Shown here: positions 54,606 through 62,692 of the stretch, one piece after another
How the letters are laid out: each line of letters opens with the position of its first letter
Numbering within the stretch: the first letter of the stretch is position 1
Assembly: GCA_023426125.1 (NCBI GenBank)
Contig: JAFABI010000012.1
Location: 1 to 64,000, forward strand
DNA: 64,000 nucleotides
Direction: 5' to 3'
From: Bacillota bacterium
GTDB lineage: Bacteria > Bacillota > Clostridia > Acetivibrionales > DTU013
Translations under genes and position numbers: made by a program
The notes under the pieces: generated by a model
Seen by the model: only the letters and a program-made list of their open reading frames with translations
Told to the model about the DNA's origin: nothing
The model's database searches: none

Positions 54606-55640
54606 TCAATCCAATAATTCCAGAAGCGCCCCGGGAATCCTGTCCAGGGCCAGGATTCGATCCACTGCGCCAATAGCGGCCGCCTCTTTGGGCATTCCGT
54701 AGACCACACTGGTTTTCTCATCCTGGGCAATGGTATAGGCCCCGGCCTTCCGCATTTTAAGGAGGCCTTCCGCCCCGTCTTTTCCCATGCCGGTCAGCAA
54801 AACCCCAATGGCGTTGGAGCCCGCATATTTTGCCACCGAAACAAACAACACCTCCACGGAAGGCCGCTGGTGGTATACCAGGGGACCCTCCTTAACCTCC
54901 ACATAATAGGAAGCCCCGCTCCTTTTTAAAACCATGTGGAAATTGCCCGGCGCGATCAATGCTTTCCCCGGGGCCAGCAATTCCCTGTCGGCCGCTTCCT
55001 TGACCTGCATCCTGCATATGCCGTTGAGCCTTTCGGCATAGGATTTTGTAAAATACTGCGGCATATGCTGTACAATAAGGATTGGCGGTATATCTGCCGG
55101 AAGGCGTACCAGGATATCTTTGATCGCTTCGGTTCCGCCTGTGGATGCACCGATTGCTATGATCCGGTTTGTCGTCTTTATCAATGCAGTTTTTGCAGCA
55201 GGCTCCGCTTCCCCCCGTACCGCATTTTCACTTTTGAAACGACTGATGCCTGCAACGGCTTTGATCCTGTCAGCCAGCTGAAGGCTCATGTCTTTCACCG
55301 AGTAGGACGACCCCGGTTTGGCCAGCACTTCCACCGCCCCCAGCTCCAGCGCCCGCATTGCCACCTCTCCCCCGCTTTGGGCCAGAGAGCTGACAATGAT
55401 CACAGGCATGGGATGGTGCTTCATCAACCGTTCCAGAAAAGTCAGCCCGTCCATTCGCGGCATTTCAACGTCCAACAGCAGTACGTCGGGCTTCAGCTGT
55501 ACAATCCTGTCTCTGGCGATAAACGGGTCGGGCGCCGCTCCCAGGACTTCGATGTCCGGATCCGCCGATAGCTCCTGCGTAAGGATTTTACGCACCAGAG
55601 CGGAATCATCTACGATTAAAACTTTTATGGCTTTTTTCAT
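54606..55640 (-). CDS. cheB: CheB protein-glutamate methylesterase
   Basis: 344 residues. Receiver domain with Asp 57 in LLLDVEMPRMDG, linker, then methylesterase domain with GASTGGTEAI (Ser), LIVQHMP (His) and TGMGKDGAEGL (Asp). Removes methyl groups from chemoreceptors after phosphorylation by CheA. Last gene of the chemotaxis operon; starts 36 bp after cheD. Confidence 0.97.
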   Translation of the reverse strand: MKKAIKVLIVDDSALVRKILTQELSADPDIEVLGAAPDPFIARDRIVQLKPDVLLLDVEMPRMDGLTFLERLMKHHPMPVIIVSSLAQSGGEVAMRALELGAVEVLAKPGSSYSVKDMSLQLADRIKAVAGISRFKSENAVRGEAEPAAKTALIKTTNRIIAIGASTGGTEAIKDILVRLPADIPPILIVQHMPQYFTKSYAERLNGICRMQVKEAADRELLAPGKALIAPGNFHMVLKRSGASYYVEVKEGPLVYHQRPSVEVLFVSVAKYAGSNAIGVLLTGMGKDGAEGLLKMRKAGAYTIAQDEKTSVVYGMPKEAAAIGAVDRILALDRIPGALLELLD

Positions 55641-55676
55641 GGAAGCACCTGTTATCTTTGCATCGTATTCTTCTTT

Positions 55677-56141
55677 TCATTCATACAAAATATTGTGCCG
55701 GCGGCTAAACCGGCTGCTGACTGCCATCTCTCCGCTGCAGTTGTCAAAAACCACTTTTCTGCCGGCAAAGCCTCCCACATCGCAGGAAACGATGGGTATG
55801 CCATAGCTCCCGAGAATTTTTGCAGCCGTTTCATAATTATCCACACCGAGCTGCCGCCAATATTCCGAACTGGAGCTGCCTCCGGCGATATGGGCCCTGA
55901 GGTCGCACAGACGCGATTTGTTGAAGAGCATATAATTTATCATCACATGCATGGATACGTCGCCGTATCTGCAGTTACGCTCATTTTTAACCGACCGGCT
56001 GTAAATGTAATGATTCATACCGCCATATTTTTTATTGCTATCCCATAAGGCCACCGCCACGCATGAGCCCAGAATTGTATGGATTATACAGTGCTTATCG
56101 CTGATATAGACAAAACCCGGCTGAAGAAAATAACGCTCCAT
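55677..56141 (-). CDS. cheD: CheD chemoreceptor glutamine deamidase
   Basis: 154 residues. The deamidase Cys-His pair is visible in TILGSCVAVALWDSNKKYGG then MNHYIYS near residues 22-47. CheD deamidates receptor glutamines and in Bacillus also partners CheC; no CheC gene occurs in this cluster. Starts 5 bp after the cheA stop, so translation is coupled. Confidence 0.93.
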   Translation of the reverse strand: MERYFLQPGFVYISDKHCIIHTILGSCVAVALWDSNKKYGGMNHYIYSRSVKNERNCRYGDVSMHVMINYMLFNKSRLCDLRAHIAGGSSSSEYWRQLGVDNYETAAKILGSYGIPIVSCDVGGFAGRKVVFDNCSGEMAVSSRFSRRHNILYE

Positions 56142-56146
56142 AATTT

Positions 56147-58402
56147 TCAGGCAACCTCGTTTCCGGGCCCTGCCGACTCCGTCATCCTGAACAGCGTATC
56201 AATATCAAGGATCAGCGATACCCTTCCATCGCCAAGAATTGTCGCACCCGAGATGAAATTCAGGTGCCTGAAATCACTGCCGATGGATTTGACGACGATT
56301 TCCTGTTTCCCCTCGATCGACCTCACCGGCAGGACCATGAGCTTTTTCTCATGCTCCACCACCACAACCAGATTCATCTCCCGGTTTTCGTCCTCCGTTT
56401 TTTTGCCCAAAATACGTCCGATGGGGATGATGCTTAAGACTTCATTTCTGACAAGCGCCATGGCACGCTTGCCCTTGAAGCTTATCCACTGATCCGGCTC
56501 GGGCTTTAATATCTGCTTTATGTTTATGGTAGGGATGATATATCTGCAACCGTAAATGTCAACAATGGTCCCATTGATTGTGGCCAGGTTGACAGGTATT
56601 TTCAAAATGAAGGTGCAGCCGTTTCCGGGCCGGTTTTCAATATCGATCCTCCCGCCCAGCCTGGATATTTCAGCCGACACTACATTCATGCCGACGCCCC
56701 GTCCCGAAACATTATTCACGTTTTCCTCGGTAGAAAAGCCCGGAAGGTATATCAGCTTCAGGATTTCGTCGTCTCCATACTTTCTGGAAGGGTCAATGAG
56801 GCCCCGCTCGGATGCTTTGGCAAATATTTTTTCCAAAGACAGCCCTTTTCCGTCGTCGCCCACTTCAATATAAACATTGCCCCTGCGATTGTACGCATGA
56901 ATGGAGACATTGCCGGCAGCAGGCTTGGAAGCTTTCAGCCTCGTACTTTCCTCATCGATCCCGTGGGAAATGGCATTTCTTATCAAATGCATCAAAGGGT
57001 CATGGATCCTGTCCACCACATTCCTGTCAATTTCCGTATCCTCACCGGAGGTTTTGATGACTACATTTTTCCCCAGTTCTTCCGCGGTGTCGCGGCCGAT
57101 GCGGTAAATCTTCTGGAAGGTCTGCTTGAGGGAAACCATGCGAAGCGACATGGTTATATCCTGAAGGTCCCTGGAAATTCTCTCCATCCTCATGATGTTG
57201 CTTAGCAATCTGCTGTCGGCCTTTGATAAATCGCTTACTTCCTGCTTGTGGAGGGATTGGGTTATCAACAGCTCACCCATCAGGTCCACCATGTTGTCCA
57301 CCTTGCCGGCCGGAATTCTTATATATGCCTGGTGACTGTCCCTGCGCACATTTCCTTGAACCGTAAGCGCATTCAGAACTTCTGCGGCGCTGGTCCTATC
57401 CTCTTTCACGGCAATCTGTCCGAATTTCAAATCCGGGTAGGCCGCTTTCTGTTTTTTGACAATTTCCTCCACATCTTCCCGGTCAATACACCCCGCCTTT
57501 ACCAATATCTCGCCGATCTTGTCCTCCCCGTCCGCAAGTCCGGCGGAAGGCCACAAGCTCCCATTCTCCATACCGATGATATCATTTATAATACCGTCTA
57601 TGTTTTCTGCTTCTTCCTCCGCCGCCAAAGTATCAATTCTCACCTCTTCAATCCGGATATGCTTGATTTCGTTTATCCGGCCTTCCAACTCCCGCGCCAG
57701 ATCCTCCCGGCACATATCCGAGGCAATATGGACCCGGATAGCGGTGCCCTCAAACTTGAAAGCGCCGTTCTTAAAGTCCTCTTCCTCCGGCTTTTCAGGG
57801 TAAGAGCACAGGATTCTGGAAACCTTTGTGAGTTCCTCAAACAGCATCCAGGCTCGAACGGACCTGAAAAAACAATCCTCCGATAATTCCACTGTCACCG
57901 TGTATACCTGCTCCCCGTTTTTGACAGCCTGGCGGAGCTTTTTCACATCCTTTTCCTGCAACGGAAAATCGCCGGCTTTTCCGCAGCTGCTTCCGTTTTC
58001 TCCGGGATTGGCGTCAGGGACGTCCTGGCCGTTGATCATCGCTTTCACTTTTGCCAGAACGGCACCGGTATCGGAATTTCCTTCCTTCCCGGTGGCAATC
58101 ACATGGTTTACAAATTCCTCCAGCAGGTCGCAGGTATCATAGAACAACCTGATTATATCGGCTTTTACAGGAATCCTGCCTTCCCTGATCTCGTGCAGCA
58201 GATCTTCCATGCTGTGAATGAAGCCTGCGGTACGCTTGTATTCCATCGCCGCCGTAGAGCTTTTCATCGTATGAAAAGCCCTGAACATTTCGCTGATTGC
58301 CGAGGAATCCTCCATGTCCCTTTCCAGCAATACGATGGAATCATTTAAAACTGCAAGATATTCCCGCATATCGTCGATATAAATACCCATTAGCTCATCC
58401 AT
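56147..58402 (-). CDS. cheA: CheA histidine kinase with an extra inserted module
   Basis: 751 residues. Hpt domain (1-110) with phospho-His 44 in FRAFHTMKSS, a P2-like segment about 150-260, dimerisation and ATPase domains with HLIRNAISHGID, DDGKGLSL and GRGVGMNV, and a C-terminal CheW-like domain (about 600-745). Between P2 and the dimerisation domain, residues 294-349 (IGEILVKAGCIDREDVEEIV pattern) resemble the MshEN/T2SSE_N-type repeat often found in alternative CheA proteins. The Hpt lacks the usual glycine after HTxK. It passes phosphate to CheY and CheB. Fifth gene of the operon. Confidence 0.93.
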   Translation of the reverse strand: MDELMGIYIDDMREYLAVLNDSIVLLERDMEDSSAISEMFRAFHTMKSSTAAMEYKRTAGFIHSMEDLLHEIREGRIPVKADIIRLFYDTCDLLEEFVNHVIATGKEGNSDTGAVLAKVKAMINGQDVPDANPGENGSSCGKAGDFPLQEKDVKKLRQAVKNGEQVYTVTVELSEDCFFRSVRAWMLFEELTKVSRILCSYPEKPEEEDFKNGAFKFEGTAIRVHIASDMCREDLARELEGRINEIKHIRIEEVRIDTLAAEEEAENIDGIINDIIGMENGSLWPSAGLADGEDKIGEILVKAGCIDREDVEEIVKKQKAAYPDLKFGQIAVKEDRTSAAEVLNALTVQGNVRRDSHQAYIRIPAGKVDNMVDLMGELLITQSLHKQEVSDLSKADSRLLSNIMRMERISRDLQDITMSLRMVSLKQTFQKIYRIGRDTAEELGKNVVIKTSGEDTEIDRNVVDRIHDPLMHLIRNAISHGIDEESTRLKASKPAAGNVSIHAYNRRGNVYIEVGDDGKGLSLEKIFAKASERGLIDPSRKYGDDEILKLIYLPGFSTEENVNNVSGRGVGMNVVSAEISRLGGRIDIENRPGNGCTFILKIPVNLATINGTIVDIYGCRYIIPTINIKQILKPEPDQWISFKGKRAMALVRNEVLSIIPIGRILGKKTEDENREMNLVVVVEHEKKLMVLPVRSIEGKQEIVVKSIGSDFRHLNFISGATILGDGRVSLILDIDTLFRMTESAGPGNEVA

Positions 58403-58432
58403 AAAATTACTGTCCTTTCTTTGCCGCCGGCT

Positions 58433-59242
58433 TCAATTCCTCGAATAGATGGTCGGCTGAACATAACTGAACCGGAGCGCGCTGCCCGCAATACTTTCGG
58501 AATGCCCGATAAACAACAGTCCTCCCGGGGATAGGATGCTGTAAAATTTCTCCAATAGACTCCTGCGAACCTCCGGATCGAAATAAATCATGACATTTCT
58601 GCAGAAAACCATATCAAAGGAGTTCCTGAAAGGGAAGCTTTCCATCAGGTTAAACTGCCTGAAGGTAACCAGCTTCCGAATAGCCTCCGATATCCTGTAT
58701 CCCTCGCTGCATTGAACAAAATACTTTTTAAGGTAAAGGTATTCCACATTGCCTGCGGCTGAAAGGGAGTAAACCCCGGCCTGCGCTTTTGAAAGAACCC
58801 TGCTGCTTATATCCGTTGCAAGCACTTTAACATGGATATATTCGGGAAGGTGCTCCTTCAAAACCATTGCCAGGGTATATGCCTCCTCGCCGGTTGAACA
58901 GGCTGCGCTCCAGACTCTTATCTCGCCTTTTCCGGCGATGCCCGGATTCCTTTCCAGGATCCCTGGAATATTGCTTTTAATGTACTCAAAATGACTGCTT
59001 TCACGGAAGAATGAAGTCATATTCACTGTGATCTCGTCCACGAATTCCACCATCATTCTCCCGTTTCCAGCCTTGCAAAGCCGGGTGAAATATTCGTCGT
59101 AGTCGTGAACCTCATGCCGCGCCATAAGCTTGTTCAGCTTGTTTCTCAGGATTTCCCTCCTGGCCTCGTTCATGCTTATGCCATAATTTTTATAAATAAA
59201 TTCACTGAATTTTGCAAAATGCTCCCTGCGAAATTTATGCAT
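58433..59242 (-). CDS. cheR: CheR chemoreceptor glutamate methyltransferase
   Basis: 269 residues. N-terminal helical domain, then SAM-binding fold: RVWSAACSTGEEAYTLAM, VLATDISSRVLSKA and VFCRNVMIYFD are the expected cofactor and substrate motifs. It adds methyl groups to receptor glutamates. No pentapeptide-binding feature was noted, and the receptor here has no NWETF tail. 30 bp before cheA. Confidence 0.96.
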   Translation of the reverse strand: MHKFRREHFAKFSEFIYKNYGISMNEARREILRNKLNKLMARHEVHDYDEYFTRLCKAGNGRMMVEFVDEITVNMTSFFRESSHFEYIKSNIPGILERNPGIAGKGEIRVWSAACSTGEEAYTLAMVLKEHLPEYIHVKVLATDISSRVLSKAQAGVYSLSAAGNVEYLYLKKYFVQCSEGYRISEAIRKLVTFRQFNLMESFPFRNSFDMVFCRNVMIYFDPEVRRSLLEKFYSILSPGGLLFIGHSESIAGSALRFSYVQPTIYSRN

Positions 59243-59272
59243 GCTTTCTCCGCCTTTTGCCCTCAGGGCTTC

Positions 59273-60931
59273 TTAAAAGTCCTTTAAATCGTCGTTCAGG
59301 GGGATCACTTCTTCCGGACTTACGATGAGCGTCTTTTTTACATCGTTTGCAATTTTTTCCGTTCTGGCGGAAGCTTTTACACCGGGCCTGTATTCGGCAT
59401 GCTCGGCAAGGAGGGCGGAGGAGGGATGGCTTTTCTCCCCGCTGCCGGCGCTTATTCCTTTCAACGCCATGCCGTTATAGCCGTTTGCCTCATTGTTCCG
59501 CGCATTTGCGCCATTTACCAGCAAGCTCAGCTGCTGGACGATTTCCCTGAGATTCTGCGCCTGCGAGCTCAATTCCTCGGATGCCGAAGCGCTTTCCTCC
59601 GCATTGGCAGCATTCTGCTGGGTGACCTTTTCCATCTGGGAAATCGCCTTGTTTATCTGGGAAATTCCCTGGGATTGTTCCTGGCTGGCTGCAGCAATTT
59701 CATCCATGAGCTCGTTGACTTTTTTGGCCTGCACATTGATTTCCTGCAAAGATTCCCCAACCTTTTGGGCCACGCCGACGCCTTTTTCCGAAAGCTCGAT
59801 GTTGCTTTCAATGATGGCGGCAGTATCCTTTGCAGCCTGGGCGCTCCTTTGGGCCAGGTTCCGGACCTCTTCGGCCACAACGGCAAAGCCCATGCCCGCA
59901 TCTCCCGCCCTTGCGGCTTCCACAGCGGCATTGAGAGCCAGGATATTCGTCTGGAATGCGATGTCGTCAATGACTTTTATGATTTTGGCGATCTGGTCGC
60001 TGGATTTTTTGATCTCCGTCATGGAGCTCATCATGTCCAGCATATCCTGATTTCCTTTATCGGACGAGGTCTTGGTCTGCGCAGCCAAAAGCGCCGCTTG
60101 TTTTGTATTTTCCGAATTCTGCCTGACCATGGAAGCCGACTCCTCCAGGGTAGATGAAGTTTCCTCAATGGAGGAAGCCTGCTCCGCATTTCCTTCCGCC
60201 AGCTGCTGGCTGGTTGCGGAAAGCTGGTTGGATGCGGAAGCTACCTGCTGGGCTCCTTCCTCCAAGGAATTGACAATATGGTTCACAGGTTTTGTAATGC
60301 CTCTGGTGATGAAGTATGCGGCGATGATGCCGATAATAATTGAAGCGGTCCCAAGGGCAATGATCAATAAAAGGATGCTTTGATTCGTTCTGCTTGCATT
60401 ATCGGCTTCCTGCGTATTGCTGTCATTTTGGAGTTCAACAGCCTCATCCAGCAGGCCAAGCCATTCCTGTATGCCGGCTTCGGCTTCGTTGAGCACTTTC
60501 AGGCCTTTGGCATTGTTTCCGGCCAGGGCAAACTCAATGATTTTGTTATTTTTAGGTCTCGTTTCCGCCGCGCTGTCTTTTATACGCTGCCTGAGCTCCA
60601 GCCCCGCTTCCGTCGCCTCGGTTTTGTCCAATTCCGCCGACGCCTTGTCATATGCCTCGCGCAATTGGGTAATTTGTTTCTGGAGCTCTTCCTTTTCGGA
60701 CAAATCATCGGTAAGGATCATTTGCCGGACATTATTTGTCACTTTATAAATGCTGTTTGCCATGGTTTCACACAAATTCAGCTTGTAAACATTTACATCC
60801 ACGATTTTTGTGAGCGTTGATTGAATATTGCTCATGCCGAAGATTACTACCACCATGATTACAATCATGAGAAAAAACACCAGGCCAAAGCCTAATCCTA
60901 TGCGGGTACCGAGTTTCATTCCTTTCAACAT
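59273..60931 (-). CDS. Methyl-accepting chemotaxis protein
   Basis: 552 residues. Membrane segment about 13-35, four-helix-bundle sensory domain to about 185, membrane segment near 190-210, short HAMP-like stretch, and a cytosolic signalling domain with the hairpin DIAFQTNILALNAAVEAARA and GFAVVAEEVRNLA. The sensed compound is unknown. It is the only receptor in the window and lies 14 bp after cheW. Confidence 0.95.
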   Translation of the reverse strand: MLKGMKLGTRIGLGFGLVFFLMIVIMVVVIFGMSNIQSTLTKIVDVNVYKLNLCETMANSIYKVTNNVRQMILTDDLSEKEELQKQITQLREAYDKASAELDKTEATEAGLELRQRIKDSAAETRPKNNKIIEFALAGNNAKGLKVLNEAEAGIQEWLGLLDEAVELQNDSNTQEADNASRTNQSILLLIIALGTASIIIGIIAAYFITRGITKPVNHIVNSLEEGAQQVASASNQLSATSQQLAEGNAEQASSIEETSSTLEESASMVRQNSENTKQAALLAAQTKTSSDKGNQDMLDMMSSMTEIKKSSDQIAKIIKVIDDIAFQTNILALNAAVEAARAGDAGMGFAVVAEEVRNLAQRSAQAAKDTAAIIESNIELSEKGVGVAQKVGESLQEINVQAKKVNELMDEIAAASQEQSQGISQINKAISQMEKVTQQNAANAEESASASEELSSQAQNLREIVQQLSLLVNGANARNNEANGYNGMALKGISAGSGEKSHPSSALLAEHAEYRPGVKASARTEKIANDVKKTLIVSPEEVIPLNDDLKDF

Positions 60932-60944
60932 CTACAATACCTCC

Positions 60945-61415
60945 TTATCGTAATTCAACCAGTTGCGCCTGTTCTTCACTATCCAGTATCTTTTCAATGT
61001 CAAGAAGCAAGATGACTTTTCCTTTTGCCTTCCCCATGCCGGTTAGAAAGGAAGTATCGACGCTGCCGCCGTATTGGGGGGGAGCTTCGATTTCACTTTT
61101 CTGGAGATTGACAACCTCGGAAACCGTATCAACAACAATCCCCATCAGCTTCCTCATGCCGTTGCAGTCAATATCTACTACAATAATACAGGTACGCTGG
61201 TTGTATGCTTCTTCCCCGAGCTCGAATTTCAGCCTCAGATCCATCACAGGGATGATTTTTCCCCTCAGGTTGATGACGCCTTTGATAAAATCCGGAGTCT
61301 TTGGAATGTTGGTAATTTCCATAATACCGATGATTTCCTTGATTTTATGGATGGGTATGCCGTATTCCTCGCTGCCCAACAAAAAAGTAAGGAATTTTCC
61401 GCCTGCAATTTCCAT
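60945..61415 (-). CDS. cheW: CheW coupling protein
   Basis: 156 residues with the CheW SH3-like fold: FLLGSEEYGIPIHKIKEII near the start, GVINLRGKIIPVMDLR in the middle and the C-terminal VILLLDIEKIL. Links receptor and CheA. Ribosome site AAGGGAG-type lies upstream. Precedes the receptor gene and follows cheY by 122 bp, the widest gap in the operon. Confidence 0.97.
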   Translation of the reverse strand: MEIAGGKFLTFLLGSEEYGIPIHKIKEIIGIMEITNIPKTPDFIKGVINLRGKIIPVMDLRLKFELGEEAYNQRTCIIVVDIDCNGMRKLMGIVVDTVSEVVNLQKSEIEAPPQYGGSVDTSFLTGMGKAKGKVILLLDIEKILDSEEQAQLVELR

Positions 61416-61537
61416 AAGACTTCTCCTTCCCTCTGTTTTGGATTTGCTAAACTATACACTTCCGCTATTGTTACTCTGAAACGCACATTTAGCCATGAGC
61501 ATTACAGTAAAAACAGGAAGTAATATTCAGCCGCACC

Positions 61538-61897
61538 TTATGTGGATAAATTGTTAATTGTTTTGAGAATCACTTCCTCGCTGAAGGGTTTTACAATAAA
61601 ATCCTTTGCGCCGCTGATCACCGCTTCTCTGACAAAGGGCTCCTGCCCCATTGCAGATACGATGACAACCTTCACCCCGGGATGATTCCGCTTTATCTCC
61701 TTAAGTGCCTTTATCCCATCCATTTCAGGCATTGTAATATCCATGGTTATAATATCGGGGCTTAGCTCGGCACATTTTTTAATCGCTGCAATACCGTTTT
61801 CGGCTTCCCCTATGACTTGGAATCCGTTTCTTTCCAGAATGTTTTTGAGGGAAATGCGCATGAAAGCTGCATCATCGACGATCAATACTTTGGGCAT
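61538..61897 (-). CDS. cheY: CheY single-domain response regulator
   Basis: 119 residues from ATG 61895-61897 (GGAGGTGATG upstream; an earlier start would overlap that site). Phosphoacceptor Asp 53 in IITMDITMPEMDG, Lys 104-type switch IVKPF. It is the diffusible chemotaxis output; its target motor genes are not in the window. It heads the operon and has an unusual AT-rich 392-bp element upstream. Confidence 0.95.
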   Translation of the reverse strand: MPKVLIVDDAAFMRISLKNILERNGFQVIGEAENGIAAIKKCAELSPDIITMDITMPEMDGIKALKEIKRNHPGVKVVIVSAMGQEPFVREAVISGAKDFIVKPFSEEVILKTINNLST

Positions 61898-61946
61898 AAA
61901 AACATCACCTCCTTTTGTCTTTTCCAAATGAATTCATAAAATTGCT

Positions 61947-62338
61947 GAAGTAACAATATTGTAATTATGTTATATTAGTTCAAACCCTGTATACCTTATA
62001 AATTGGATTAATATAAAAATATTTTTTTTGAAATAAATGCTTTATTGAGAATATTAATGTAACATTTTTTATGATTTTTGCAGAAATACTTGCATTACGC
62101 TCCGTGATGGCTGTGACCCTAACAGCTGACCAGGAAGGATTACGGCCAAAAGCCGGAAGCCAGGCATGCGTAACTCTTTTAACCGAAAGACCCTGAATAT
62201 GGATCCGTATAATTTTAAATGTATATTTAAAAAATGATATAAAAATTAAAGAAAATAAATTTTTTTGTAGAATTTTGTAAATTTATGATGTATAATAGCA
62301 TAAAGGTAGATGTAACATAATTACAATATTGTTACTTC
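61947..62338. mobile_element. 392-bp candidate element with perfect 26-bp inverted ends
   Basis: GAAGTAACAATATTGTAATT-ATGTTA at 61947-61972 is exactly inverted at 62313-62338. The ends frame an AT-rich interior with a structured GC-richer core (62095-62173). No open frame of note and no obvious target duplication. It occupies most of the 795-bp gap 61898-62692 between cheY and fucI; the remainder holds the dispersed motif, two hairpins and no gene. A MITE or a noncoding RNA locus are both possible. Confidence 0.7.
62095..62173. ncRNA. Possible structured RNA core (three-way junction)
   Basis: TTACGC/GCGTAA (62095-62100 with 62168-62173) can close a junction with stems GCTGT/ACAGC (62110-62126) and CGGC/GCCG (62143-62155). 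I tried the known riboswitch consensuses I remember (c-di-GMP, cobalamin, glycine, TPP, SAM) and none fits. Strand is not decided. Confidence 0.3.
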
Positions 62339-62440
62339 TTAAGCATTGGAAAAATTATCCTCGTTGCCATTTTTTCCAATTTTCTTCCTATTACTAGTAA
62401 ATGGCAAAACCGTTTAACTATCCTTCCTGAAATGATATGT

Positions 62441-62476
62441 TGAAGCGTCCGCATAGTTTTGGAAGGCGCATAAATG
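62441..62476 (-). repeat. Short dispersed GCG-rich motif, copy B
   Basis: TGAAGCGTCCGCATAGTTTT then GGAAGGCGCATAAATG; inverse of copy A at 28143-28172. A looser copy occurs at 62645-62680 (TTGAAGCGTTCGCTG then TAAGGCGTACGC). Confidence 0.6.
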
Positions 62477-62536
62477 CTGATAAAACAGGGTTTGTTACGC
62501 TATAACGCTATTGGCGTTTTCTTAAAACCGTAAATA

Positions 62537-62569
62537 AAAAACACCCTTGTAAACACAGGGGTGTTTTTA
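62537..62569 (-). terminator. Terminator downstream of fucI
   Basis: AAAACACCC-TGT/ACA-GGGTGTTTT stem with T-rich run on the minus strand (TTTTTTATTT). It should end fucI transcription; the plus strand also has TTTTTA. Confidence 0.75.
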
Positions 62570-62600
62570 TCACCGTATTCTTTTCCCGTCACTTTGTGGT

Positions 62601-62640
62601 TATTGCTACAGGGTTAATAAGAATTACCCCTGTAGCAATA
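62601..62640. repeat. 13-bp perfect inverted repeat before the fucI terminator
   Basis: TATTGCTACAGGG (62601-62613) and CCCTGTAGCAATA (62628-62640) flank a 14-base loop. It follows the fucI stop by about 50 bp on the minus strand; no T-run. Possibly an mRNA 3' stabiliser. Confidence 0.6.
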
Positions 62641-62692
62641 AGGCTTTGAAGCGTTCGCTGTTATTTCTGTAAGGCGTACGCTATAGTACTAG

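Noticed and set aside
62095..62173. Known riboswitch (c-di-GMP, cobalamin, glycine, TPP, SAM)
   Set aside because: None of the core consensus motifs I recall is present; kept only as a possible unnamed RNA.
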